Shown one piece after another: positions 1 to 11,815 of a stretch of DNA of 17,001 nt. Under the pieces are notes generated by a model. It was not told where the DNA came from and searched no databases. It worked only from the letters and a program-made list of their open reading frames with translations. The position numbers and the translations under genes were made by a program. The stretch covers positions 1 to 17,001 of the forward strand of contig JAXMBX010000079.1 of assembly GCA_046349635.1 (NCBI GenBank), given 5' to 3'. Position 1 is the first letter of the stretch. Each line of letters begins with the position of its first letter. Source of the stretch: JAXMBX01 sp046349635 (GTDB lineage Bacteria; Planctomycetota; Planctomycetia; Planctomycetales; Planctomycetaceae).

Positions 1-771
1 GGGAGCGTGCAGAGCATCACGGATCTCACCTCGGGCCAGATGCGAGCGTATCACCAATCACATTACCTGGCGGGAAATATCGTGCTGGCGGTGGCGGGGA
101 AATATGAGTGGGAGCCGCTGCTGGAACTGGTCACGAAACATTGCTCGGATTGGCCGACAGGGACGGTCGCCCGTTCGTTGCCGGAGCCGCATCCCCAGCC
201 CGCGTTCAAGGTGATCCGACGTGAGAGCAGCCTGCAGGAACACGCGATGCTCGTGAGCCCGGCCTGCTCGGGGCGTCATCCGCTGCGTTTCGCCGCGGAG
301 ATCCTGAGCGTGATTGTGGGGGATGATTCCGGGAGCCGACTGTATTGGGACCTGGTTGAGCCGGGCCTGGTGGAGTCCGCGGAACTGAGCTACAACGAAT
401 ACGATGGCTGCGGCGCGTGGATGAGTTACTTCAGTTGCGAGCCGGACCTGAGTGAAAAGATCCTGGATCGGGTGGGAAAAATCTTCGCGGAAGTGAACAA
501 GAAGGGGATTACCGCCGAGGAACTCGAGCGGGCGAAGAATAAAGTCTGTTCCCGGATCGTGTTGCGGAGCGAGCGTCCGATGGGGCGGCTGGGATCACTC
601 GGGAACAACTGGATCTACCGTCAGGAATACCGGACGGTGGGGGATGACCTGCAGGCGGTCAAATCCGTCACGCTGGAGCAGATCGGGGAGTTGCTGAAGA
701 GCTATCCGCTTGGAGAGATGACGACCGTCATGATCGGCCCGCGAGAGAAAGTGCGGTCGGTGTCGGCGTAA
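1..771 (+). CDS. M16 (insulinase/pitrilysin-like) zinc peptidase, C-terminal part, cut by window start
   Basis: The frame is open from base 1, so the gene begins outside the window; the GTG at 7 is internal, not a start. About 256 codons are visible. The first 45 residues resemble the end of an M16 N-terminal domain, with the AYHQSHY and NIVLAVAG segments typical just before the interdomain linker. The rest resembles the M16 C-terminal (inactive) domain: a segment with GDDSGSRLYWDLVE, then SYNEYDGCGAWMSYFSC, a helix with TAEELERAKNK, and a closing strand with TTVMIGPRE. The zinc-binding HxxEH motif belongs to the missing N-terminal half, so activity cannot be judged here. Family members are processing peptidases or paired active/inactive subunits that degrade peptides. 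The gene ends 15 bp before the convergent HD-GYP gene. Confidence 0.9.
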   Translation, partial: GSVQSITDLTSGQMRAYHQSHYLAGNIVLAVAGKYEWEPLLELVTKHCSDWPTGTVARSLPEPHPQPAFKVIRRESSLQEHAMLVSPACSGRHPLRFAAEILSVIVGDDSGSRLYWDLVEPGLVESAELSYNEYDGCGAWMSYFSCEPDLSEKILDRVGKIFAEVNKKGITAEELERAKNKVCSRIVLRSERPMGRLGSLGNNWIYRQEYRTVGDDLQAVKSVTLEQIGELLKSYPLGEMTTVMIGPREKVRSVSA

Positions 772-786
772 TACCGGACGTCAGGT

Positions 787-2472
787 TTAACGGTCTTCGG
801 TCAGGAAGACCGTCTCGCGTCCCTTCGGCGGGCGCAGGTCGTCGAGCAGATTGCCGCGGTCGGGGGAGTAGGTAATACAGATGCGCTGAATGTCTTCGCG
901 GGCCGCGAAGTAAGCCGCAATGACGGCGGGATCCCACTGCATTCCGGCGCCCCGCTCCAGAATCGATTCCAGCGTGGCGAGGGGCATCCCGGCACGGTAG
1001 GGGCGGTCGCTTCCCATGGCGTCGTAGCTGTCGGCGACGGCGATGATGCGGGCCATGAGGGGGATTTCTTCACCGGCCAACCCATCGGGATAGCCCTTGC
1101 CGGAGAAGGCCTCGTGATGGGAGCGGACACCGGGGAGAACGCGTTTCAGGTTCTTCAATCCGGAAAGGATGTTGTACCCGATGATGGGATGCCGCTGGAT
1201 GTGCTGCATTTCCTCTTCGGTCAACTGGCCGGGTTTGCGGAGGACGGCATCATCCACGCCGATCTTGCCGATGTCGTGGATCAGGCCCGCGAGGTAGATG
1301 TCCTGCAGTTCGACTTCGGGGAGTTGCAGTTCCTCCGCCAGACGACGGGCAATGAGCGCGACTCGTTCGCTGTGACCGCGCGTATAGGGGTCCTTGGCAT
1401 CGAGCGATGAGACCAGGGAGTGAACGAAGGAGATGAGGAGGGAATCGTGCTGATGGTAGAGTTCGACGTTGCGGCTGTGGGTGGCGAGAATGGCGGCAAT
1501 AGAACTGAGGAGCCGGATTTCGCCGCCGCGGAATTCCCCCTTCTGGAGATTGCAGCAATAGATCCAGCCGTAACGGTTTGGTCCTTCTGAAATCCGGACC
1601 AGCGCGAAGTTCTTCAGGCCGGGCATTTCACGGCCGAGAGGGGAGTCCTTCAGACGGTTCTTGATCAGTGGGCGGGACCAGTCGTGGTCCTCGTATTTCG
1701 CGACCATTTGGGCGAGAGCGAGCTCGTCGATGGCGAAATCCCCGTGAGTCAACAGGTCGCCCTGAGAGCTTTTTCCTTCGAGCCAGATGCCCCAGCTTTC
1801 GGCGGGGATCATCTGGGGGATCTGTGTGAGGCACATTTCCGCGAGTTCCCGGGGCTCGCGGGAGACCTGCAGATTCTGAGTCAGGCTGTGAAGGAGGGTG
1901 ATTTCATTAAACGCGGCTTCGGCTTCGCCGTTGAGCCGATCGATTTCAATCTGCAGGTCGTCGTCATCAATGCGGTTGTATCCGGCGATCGCGGAGCGGA
2001 ACAGACGAGTGGCAAGTTCCGTCTGGGCGTGAGGAGCACGGGACTGTGCCCAATCGCGCAACTGCTCTGAAGTCCACCCCATCTGACAGGCGGAGATGAT
2101 CAGTTCCGCCGGACAGCGGCCCCGCTCGGAGAGGATATAGCCCGCCGCGACGTAGCGATTATTCTCTTCGACGGTCAACGGGATCTGCACAAAGCAGACC
2201 TCTCCGGAACAGCGGCGGATCGAGGGTTCGGAGAGGGAGGGGAGCTGTTCCTGGAGGACCTCGGGAAGCCAGAAAGGATGAGGAGCGGGAATCTGAGCTG
2301 CGACGACTCTGCCCCGCTGGTCGAGGATCGTGAGAGGGATGCCGGTGGCGTCGTAATATTCCCGCGCCAGGGAAAGGACCCGTTCCGAAATGGGGCGCAC
2401 CCCCTGCGCCATGACAGGCGAGGGTGCGTCAAGCACTCCAGAAGATTTGCTGGGACCAATCGGCATTAACAT
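787..2472 (-). CDS. HD-GYP domain phosphodiesterase with N-terminal sensor and GAF domains
   Basis: The 561-residue protein is predicted to hydrolyse cyclic di-GMP in the cytoplasm; no signal peptide or membrane segment is visible. Residues 28-118 contain a ligand-binding-like region (YYDATGIPLTILDQRGRVV, then conserved Cys residues) that faintly recalls PocR-type sensor domains. Residues 188-335 look like a GAF domain. Residues 345-540 are a complete HD-GYP domain: GHSERV with H367, HDIGK with H399 and D400, H428, the HH pair 452-453, GYP at 460-462, and D481 in AVADSYDAM. All metal ligands expected for the family appear present, so the enzyme is probably active. The first ATG is used; a second ATG lies two codons on, and neither has a strong ribosome binding site. 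It stands alone, with about 500 bp of non-coding DNA upstream. Confidence 0.9.
   Translation of the reverse strand: MLMPIGPSKSSGVLDAPSPVMAQGVRPISERVLSLAREYYDATGIPLTILDQRGRVVAAQIPAPHPFWLPEVLQEQLPSLSEPSIRRCSGEVCFVQIPLTVEENNRYVAAGYILSERGRCPAELIISACQMGWTSEQLRDWAQSRAPHAQTELATRLFRSAIAGYNRIDDDDLQIEIDRLNGEAEAAFNEITLLHSLTQNLQVSREPRELAEMCLTQIPQMIPAESWGIWLEGKSSQGDLLTHGDFAIDELALAQMVAKYEDHDWSRPLIKNRLKDSPLGREMPGLKNFALVRISEGPNRYGWIYCCNLQKGEFRGGEIRLLSSIAAILATHSRNVELYHQHDSLLISFVHSLVSSLDAKDPYTRGHSERVALIARRLAEELQLPEVELQDIYLAGLIHDIGKIGVDDAVLRKPGQLTEEEMQHIQRHPIIGYNILSGLKNLKRVLPGVRSHHEAFSGKGYPDGLAGEEIPLMARIIAVADSYDAMGSDRPYRAGMPLATLESILERGAGMQWDPAVIAAYFAAREDIQRICITYSPDRGNLLDDLRPPKGRETVFLTEDR
790..813. terminator. 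Perfect hairpin shared by two convergent gene ends (candidate terminator)
   Basis: The arms ACGGTCTTC (790-798) and GAAGACCGT (805-813) are perfectly complementary over 9 bp, with loop GGTCAG. The hairpin lies 18 bp after the M16 stop on the plus strand and inside the last codons of the HD-GYP gene on the minus strand. Neither side has a clear run of T, so an intrinsic terminator is only a possibility. It could instead protect the 3' ends or have no role. Confidence 0.4.
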
Positions 2473-2981
2473 GATGAAGCGCGGGAATCATGTACGGTTA
2501 GTTCGAGTCACTTCGGGCCGAAGCGACGGGATGAACCGTCCGAGCGACCCAAAGCATTCAGGCGAGATTCGAAATGCCGTCAGCAACCGTTCCGATTGTT
2601 TTGAGATCGACGTGTTTCCCGAGAATGTGCGCGATTTTCGAACAGACTCAAGGAGATTTGAACTCGGCAATCGGCCCCGGACCAGAAGTGAAGGAAGGGG
2701 GTTGGCTGCTTCTTCAGAGAGGTTTCATCAAGGATGCAGGACGAGATTTCTCGTGCCAACACAAACATAAACCTCTGATCGTCGGATGCCACCGCGTCGA
2801 TGACGAAATCCGCGAAGAGGCCGAATGAAGCGACGATTATGCCAGTCTTGCCAGTGGGGTTTAGGGAGAATCACTCGCGTCCCGAACTAATTCCCCGTCG
2901 TTGCGATCCACAAGCCTGCCACAATCGAAACCGGCGGAAAAACCCGCACACGTTATCGTGGGGGGTGACTGTCGCGCGCGA
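2473..2981. other. Intergenic region of about 510 bp, no convincing gene
   Basis: This stretch lies between the start of the HD-GYP gene and the end of the M50-like gene, both on the minus strand. Short open frames of 60-126 codons occur on both strands. None has a recognisable domain, a good ribosome binding site or protein-like composition. The only clear structure is the dyad at 2494-2539. The region may hold the HD-GYP promoter and a long leader, but I cannot place a promoter with confidence. Confidence 0.6.
2494..2539. promoter_or_regulatory. Two-tier inverted repeat just upstream of the HD-GYP gene
   Basis: The inner arms CTTCGG (2511-2516) and CCGAAG (2518-2523) are perfect around a single G. 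They extend to 10 bp arms with one mismatch (2507-2527). The outer arms ACGGTT (2494-2499) and AACCGT (2534-2539) are almost symmetric about the same centre. The element lies 22-67 bp upstream of the HD-GYP ATG. That position would suit an operator or a leader-RNA hairpin; no T run follows. Confidence 0.4.
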
Positions 2982-4073
2982 TCAAGTGCCGGGGGACTTG
3001 GATTTCCCCTTTTCTCGGAGGCGGGCGCTGGCCTGATTCAACAGGCGCTTCTCAGCGTCGCTGAGGGACTGCATGCCATCGACGTGGAGCTTTGCGAGGA
3101 TGCCATCGAGTTCGAGCTCAATGGTTTTCAACTGCTCTTCCTGCTGTTTCAGTCTTTCGAGACGACGGCGTTCCAGCCAGCGCTTCAGAAAACCGGGTTG
3201 GGGGGGAGCATTCTGCGTGGCGACGGGACCGGTCTTCTCCAGACTGGTATACCCGGCGGAGAAATCGTATCCGAGGAAGGTATCTTCCGATTTTTCTTCG
3301 CGAACCTGAAACCGTTCCGCTTCGACGAAAGTCAGGAGCAGGAGGTAGAAAGAGAGGGCGACGATCCAGTTCCACCCCATGGAGTAGGCGGCAATGGCCG
3401 CCAGAAATGCCGTGACGGCACTGGTCTTGAGGCTCCATTCCCAACCACGCGTTGTGCCCCAGTTGGCGGCAAGGTAGCTTTCGAGCGCACGACCGGCATC
3501 AAGGGAACGTGCGGGAAGAATATTCAGGACGAGGATCTTGCAGTTAATGGCGCACATGAGAGCGGCGGCATCGGTCAGGGGATGATCCCAATGCACGGCA
3601 GGGAAAGTGCCGAAGCCCCAGATGTCGGGAAGGTGATTCGCGCTGGTGAGGGTGAAGGCGAAAAAGGCAAGGACCAGATTGACGATGGGACCAACACTTG
3701 CTTCGAGGACCCCATTGCCCCAGGAGTGCATGCCTTGCTGCCCGAAGCTGAGGTGTCCCAGAGGCCAAAGGATCAACGGGCCGCGGAGGCGCATCGCGTT
3801 GACCCCGACGACGGAGACGATGACGGATTCCCGGAAGGCAATGGAGGCGAGGAGGAGGGTGGCGACAACGGACCCTGTGAGCGGCCCGAGGGCGAGACAC
3901 AACCCCGCTGCCACGAGGAAGAACGTCGCGCTGATGCGGGTCGGCATGCCCCCCCAGGTTCCGACGGGCACCGACCACAAGACTGGATGAGACTGGTGTT
4001 GCATTTCCAATCCGATTTGACGAATGACGAAATGCGATGAAAACTCCGCGACATCCCGCCGTGTCCGGAACAT
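2982..4073 (-). CDS. M50/site-2-protease-like membrane protein lacking the HExxH motif
   Basis: The protein has 363 residues with about six hydrophobic segments between 47 and 250, followed by a cytoplasm-like tail. It matches the M50 layout: a WSVPVGTWGGMPTRIS lead-in (34-49), a WPLG segment (103-106), a GPIVNLVLA segment (128-136), and NILPARSLDAGRALES (184-199) in place of the usual NxxPxxPLDGG motif with its Asp (D192). Where HExxH should stand, about 22 residues before WPLG, the sequence is RESVI (81-85). The Glu remains but both zinc-binding His are gone, so proteolysis is unlikely. Residues 298-356 form a charged helix, then LDGILAKLHVDGMQSLSDAE, close to the DUF6576 tail of rhomboid and S2P-type proteins. 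The first ATG is given; the ATG at 4004 (residue 24) begins the conserved region and is an equally plausible start. No partner substrate is evident nearby. Confidence 0.75.
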   Translation of the reverse strand: MFRTRRDVAEFSSHFVIRQIGLEMQHQSHPVLWSVPVGTWGGMPTRISATFFLVAAGLCLALGPLTGSVVATLLLASIAFRESVIVSVVGVNAMRLRGPLILWPLGHLSFGQQGMHSWGNGVLEASVGPIVNLVLAFFAFTLTSANHLPDIWGFGTFPAVHWDHPLTDAAALMCAINCKILVLNILPARSLDAGRALESYLAANWGTTRGWEWSLKTSAVTAFLAAIAAYSMGWNWIVALSFYLLLLTFVEAERFQVREEKSEDTFLGYDFSAGYTSLEKTGPVATQNAPPQPGFLKRWLERRRLERLKQQEEQLKTIELELDGILAKLHVDGMQSLSDAEKRLLNQASARLREKGKSKSPGT

Positions 4074-4086
4074 CCATCACAAGACA

Positions 4087-4113
4087 ACCCATTGTAGGGT
4101 CGTCAGAATGGGT
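4087..4113 (-). terminator. Weak inverted repeat after gltD
   Basis: ACCCATT (4087-4093) and AATGGGT (4107-4113) form a 7-bp perfect stem with a 13-nt loop, about 65 bp downstream of the gltD stop. On the minus strand the stem is followed by TGTCTTGTG, which is only mildly T-rich. It is a possible weak terminator between gltD and the M50-like gene; if inactive, read-through is possible. Confidence 0.25.
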
Positions 4114-4178
4114 GTTCAATGCGTGTTTTCCGGTCGTGGGGGGAGATTTCCCAGCCAACTCACGTTGACAAGGGAGGA

Positions 4179-5654
4179 TCAGACCCCCGCGCGGACGTCT
4201 CGGCCGAGAAGCTGGGGATTGGTCGGCAGATCACTCGTTCCCATGAGATAACGATCGACACCGACGGCACACTCGCGGCCTTCCCAGATCGCCCACACGA
4301 TGAGTGACTGGCCGCGGCGCATGTCGCCAGCGGCGAAGACACCGGGGACACTGGTCATGTAATCATCGCCGGCCTTCACATTTCCGCGCGGGTCGAGTTC
4401 GACGCCGAGTTGCTCAATCATCCCCTTGTGTTCGGGAGAAATGAATCCCATCGCGAGGAAGACGAGATCGGCTTCGATCTGGAATTCACTGCCGGGGATT
4501 TCCTTCATGGTCATGCGACCGTTGTCGTTTACCCATTCGAGGCGGACGCATTCGAGATGCGTGAGCTTTCCGTCCTTGCCGACGAACTTCTTCGTGGCGA
4601 CGCTCCAATCCCGGTCGCCCCCTTCCTCGTGAGCGCTGGAAACGCGGAGGATGGTGGGCCAGTAGGGCCAGGGCATGGTGACGTCCCGCTCCTTGGGAGG
4701 CTTGGGGAGCAGTTCGAGTTGCACGATGGATTTGGCCCCCTGGCGATGGGAAGTTCCCAGGCAGTCGGCGCCGGTGTCACCACCGCCGATGATGACGACT
4801 TTCTTCCCCGCGGCGGAGATGAATTCGCTGTCGGGAATGGTGTCCCCTTCGCAGCGTTTGTTCTGCAGGGGGAGGAATTCCATCGCGAGATAGATCCCCT
4901 TGAGTTCGCGGCCGGGAATCGGCAAGTCGCGTCCCAGGGTGGAACCGCCGGCGAGCACGACCGCATCAAAGTCTTTCTTGAGGGATTCGACGGGGACGTC
5001 GACACCGACGTTGGCATTCGTGCGGAATTCGATCCCTTCCTCGCGCATGATTTCGAGGCGGCGGTCGAGAATCCGCTTTTCCATTTTGAATTCGGGGATG
5101 CCGTAGCGGAGCAGGCCACCGATGCGGTCGGCCCGTTCAAAAACGGTGACGGAGTGACCGGCGCGGTTGAGCTGCTGGGCCGCGGCGAGTCCGGCGGGAC
5201 CGGAACCGATGACGGCGACTTTCTTGCCGGTGCGGTTTTCGGGAGGCTCGGCGACGACCCAGCCTTCGGAGAACGCTTTCTCGATGATCGAGTATTCGAT
5301 GTTCTTGATCGTCACCGGGGGGGCATTGATTCCGAGAACGCAGGCTTCTTCACAGGGAGCAGGGCAGAGGCGACCGGTGAATTCCGGGAAGTTATTCGTG
5401 GCGTGGAGGCGACGGATGGCTTCCTGCCAGCGGCCGCGATACACGAGGTCGTTCCAATCGGGGATGATATTCCCGAGCGGACAACCGGTATGGCAGAAGG
5501 GGATGCCGCAGTCCATGCAGCGTGCTCCCTGTTCCATGAGCTTCAATTCCGGAAACGGCTGATAGACTTCCTGATAGTCTTTCAAGCGTTCGGCCACCGG
5601 TCGCCGGGTGGGAGTTTCGCGTTGAATTTCCAGAAAACCGTCAGGCTTACCCAT
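4179..5654 (-). CDS. gltD: Glutamate synthase (NADPH) small subunit
   Basis: At 491 residues this is the usual length for the beta subunit of bacterial glutamate synthase. It takes electrons from NADPH through FAD and iron-sulfur clusters to the large subunit GltB, which makes two glutamates from glutamine and 2-oxoglutarate. The N-terminus carries the two cysteine clusters, C46-C49-C54-C58 and C97-C101-C105. An FAD-binding GSGPAG (150-155) follows VAVI, and an NADPH-binding GGGDTG (290-295) follows VVII. The C-terminal FAD-contact segment VFAAGDMRRGQSL (439-451) is intact. A GAGG ribosome binding site (5662-5665) lies 7 nt before the ATG. The gene follows gltB by 121 bp in the same orientation, so the two are probably one transcript. 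No defect is visible. Confidence 0.96.
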   Translation of the reverse strand: MGKPDGFLEIQRETPTRRPVAERLKDYQEVYQPFPELKLMEQGARCMDCGIPFCHTGCPLGNIIPDWNDLVYRGRWQEAIRRLHATNNFPEFTGRLCPAPCEEACVLGINAPPVTIKNIEYSIIEKAFSEGWVVAEPPENRTGKKVAVIGSGPAGLAAAQQLNRAGHSVTVFERADRIGGLLRYGIPEFKMEKRILDRRLEIMREEGIEFRTNANVGVDVPVESLKKDFDAVVLAGGSTLGRDLPIPGRELKGIYLAMEFLPLQNKRCEGDTIPDSEFISAAGKKVVIIGGGDTGADCLGTSHRQGAKSIVQLELLPKPPKERDVTMPWPYWPTILRVSSAHEEGGDRDWSVATKKFVGKDGKLTHLECVRLEWVNDNGRMTMKEIPGSEFQIEADLVFLAMGFISPEHKGMIEQLGVELDPRGNVKAGDDYMTSVPGVFAAGDMRRGQSLIVWAIWEGRECAVGVDRYLMGTSDLPTNPQLLGRDVRAGV

Positions 5655-5713
5655 CTCTCTACCTCTATCCTCTCACGGAGACCCGCCGAGCGGCGATGCT
5701 CACGAACAGATCA

Positions 5714-5727
5714 AAGTTGCTCAACTT
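5714..5727. repeat. Short palindrome in the gltB-gltD gap
   Basis: AAGTTG (5714-5719) and CAACTT (5722-5727) flank CT as a perfect 6-bp dyad in the 121-bp gap between gltB and gltD. The gap has no terminator with a T run, in keeping with cotranscription. The palindrome may be chance; it could also be a site affecting gltD expression. Confidence 0.25.
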
Positions 5728-5775
5728 AAGTAAAAACCACGGGGAAATACAGGGTGTTGTTCCCAGGAACGAGTG

Positions 5776-10350
<4,575 letters not shown>

Positions 10351-10375
10351 GATTTGCCTCTCCGAAACATACAGG

Positions 10376-10414
10376 CCGGATACGGGTCCGGTTCTGGAAT
10401 GCCAATCGTTGGCA
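10376..10414. promoter_or_regulatory. Tandem dyads between lysR and gltB, candidate regulator sites
   Basis: TGCCAA (10400-10405) and TTGGCA (10409-10414) form a perfect dyad around TCG. Beside it, CCGGA (10376-10380) and TCCGG (10387-10391) form a second dyad with a 6-bp spacer. They lie 26-64 bp upstream of the gltB ATG, where LysR-type regulators often act. Read on the minus strand, the TTGGCA arm could be a -35 element, with TATCCG 17 bp further on as a weak -10. No T run follows, so a lysR terminator is less likely. That the adjacent LysR protein binds here is inference. Confidence 0.45.
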
Positions 10415-10482
10415 GTGGTCTTTTATCAGGGTTTAAGGGGACGACAGGGTTAGCGGCTGAACGGTCAGGTCAAAAATTCGAA

Positions 10483-11535
10483 TCAGATAAGATGAGTTTC
10501 CCGCTCTTTCTGTTTTCGGCGCCCCGGTTCTTTGACCAGGGCTGCTCCCTCCGGAGATCCGGAATCGGATTCGTGAGGTTTGGTTCGTTTCTCGTCGCTG
10601 CCCATCTCTTTGGCTTCCGCCGGTGCCCCGCGAGATTTGGCCCGGATACCGGTGGGGCATTGATCCTGCAGGATGTGCAGGAATTTCTGGGCGGCGTTAC
10701 TGAGTGATTTGTGTTTGCGATGGACGATACCGAGGGGGCGGAGCCATTCGGCATCTTCGAGCCGGATCGCGACGAGGCTGCCTCCCTCGACTTCCCGCTG
10801 AACGGTGGGAAGAGGCAGAACCGCAACGCCATTGCCGACTTCCGTCGCCCGCTTGATGTTTTCGATGTTATCGAATTCGTGAACGATATTAACCGTGACG
10901 CGGCTCTTGCGGAACCAGCGGTCCATTTCCTTGCGAATGGTCAGTTCGGTCGTGAACCCGACAAAGTCCTCACCGTTCAAGGCCTGAACGGGGACGGAGG
11001 TCTGTTGGGCCAACCGGTGAGTCGGCGGAACGACGAGGACCATGAGTTGATCCTGCCAGGGATGACTGCTCAATTCGCCCCGGTCACGGGGGAAGGAGAC
11101 CAGGCCGAGGTCCGCCTCATCTGCGAGAACCTGGCGATAAACCTCTTCGGGATGGAGATATTCGACTCGCACTTTGCTGTCTGGGTAGCGCTCGTTGAAG
11201 AGTTTGACGTAGGAATCCATCTGCAGGAGGCCGACGGAGTAAATCGCGGCGACATGGACGGTTCCGACGACCTTGTCCCGCATCTGGAGGACGCGGTCTT
11301 CGAGGCGGTTGAAGGTGTCGAGGAGGTCGCGGCAGCCGTCGTAATAAACCCGCCCTTCGGGAGTCAGCTCAAAGGGGCGCTGAGAACGATCGATGAGGAG
11401 AGTTCCCAGGCGTTTTTCGAGAAAGAGGACCGCCTGGCTGGCGGTGGATTGCGAGACCTCATGCGCGGCCGCAGCTTTGGAAAAGCTGCGGTGTAGTACG
11501 ACATCGCAGAAAATCTCGACAAATTTGAGGTGCAC
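10483..11535 (-). CDS. LysR-family transcriptional regulator with a long charged C-terminal tail
   Basis: The protein has 350 residues; LysR regulators are usually about 300. Residues 1-62 are the winged helix-turn-helix (HRSFSKAAAAHEVSQSTASQ, 15-34; then FLEKRLGTLLIDRS, 38-51). Residues 90-293 form the periplasmic-binding-like effector domain, most like the CysB/CbbR branch. Residues 295-350 are a Lys/Glu/Arg-rich, low-complexity tail that is probably disordered. The start is GTG; no ATG precedes it, and the HTH would be truncated by any later start. No good ribosome binding site is seen. The gene is 132 bp upstream of gltB in the same direction, unlike Bacillus gltC, which is divergent from gltAB. 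Control of gltBD is the most economical guess, but the effector is unknown. Confidence 0.88.
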   Translation of the reverse strand: MHLKFVEIFCDVVLHRSFSKAAAAHEVSQSTASQAVLFLEKRLGTLLIDRSQRPFELTPEGRVYYDGCRDLLDTFNRLEDRVLQMRDKVVGTVHVAAIYSVGLLQMDSYVKLFNERYPDSKVRVEYLHPEEVYRQVLADEADLGLVSFPRDRGELSSHPWQDQLMVLVVPPTHRLAQQTSVPVQALNGEDFVGFTTELTIRKEMDRWFRKSRVTVNIVHEFDNIENIKRATEVGNGVAVLPLPTVQREVEGGSLVAIRLEDAEWLRPLGIVHRKHKSLSNAAQKFLHILQDQCPTGIRAKSRGAPAEAKEMGSDEKRTKPHESDSGSPEGAALVKEPGRRKQKERETHLI

Positions 11536-11815
11536 AGGACCACACTATCGAAAAAACAAATACTAACCGAGAGACACTATTGCGTGGCGTGATAGATCGT
11601 AAAGACCGTGAAATCGCCCGTCAAGCAGCGTCCGGGCGCAAGGTGGAGTTTTTGGACGAAAACCGTCCAGCGTCCGCAAAGTCGCCGAAGAGTGCCGAGG
11701 CTGGCGAAGGTTTCCCGGCCGGGGGAGAATGCGGCAGACCTGCGACTGAGCCTCCCAAAGACCTGCCTGAACCCAGTTTTGACCCAGCCTGCCCCAGCCT
11801 CCGAGGAGTTTCACG
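11536..11815. promoter_or_regulatory. Divergent promoter region of lysR and the hydrolase gene
   Basis: This 280-bp gap separates the minus-strand lysR from the plus-strand hydrolase and must hold both starts of transcription. The lysR-proximal 45 bp are AT-rich. TGGACG (11653-11658) and CGTCCA (11664-11669) form a perfect 6-bp dyad with spacer AAAAC, near the middle of the gap. A GAGGAG ribosome binding site (11803-11808) sits 7 nt before the hydrolase ATG. Promoter hexamers cannot be assigned with confidence. Confidence 0.4.

Noticed and set aside
2501..2527. GTTCGAGTC resembling a tRNA T-loop
   Set aside because: The flanking bases do not form a T-arm or acceptor stem; the pairing belongs to the dyad instead.
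2580..2792. 70-codon minus-strand frame in the gap upstream of the HD-GYP gene
   Set aside because: No ribosome binding site, no domain, and other frames in the same stretch are equally open; not enough to call a gene.
2830..2860. TGGCAAGACTGGCATAAT-like sequence (minus strand) resembling a sigma-54 or extended -10 promoter
   Set aside because: The GG-GC spacing is wrong for sigma-54 and no convincing -35 element accompanies the -10-like hexamer.
4410..5729. 439-codon open frame antisense to gltD
   Set aside because: Shadow of gltD; no domain and composition typical of antisense frames. The same applies to 5773-6942 (antisense gltB), 2901-4040 (antisense M50-like gene), 10711-11496 (antisense lysR) and 14464-15279 (antisense DUF1571 gene).
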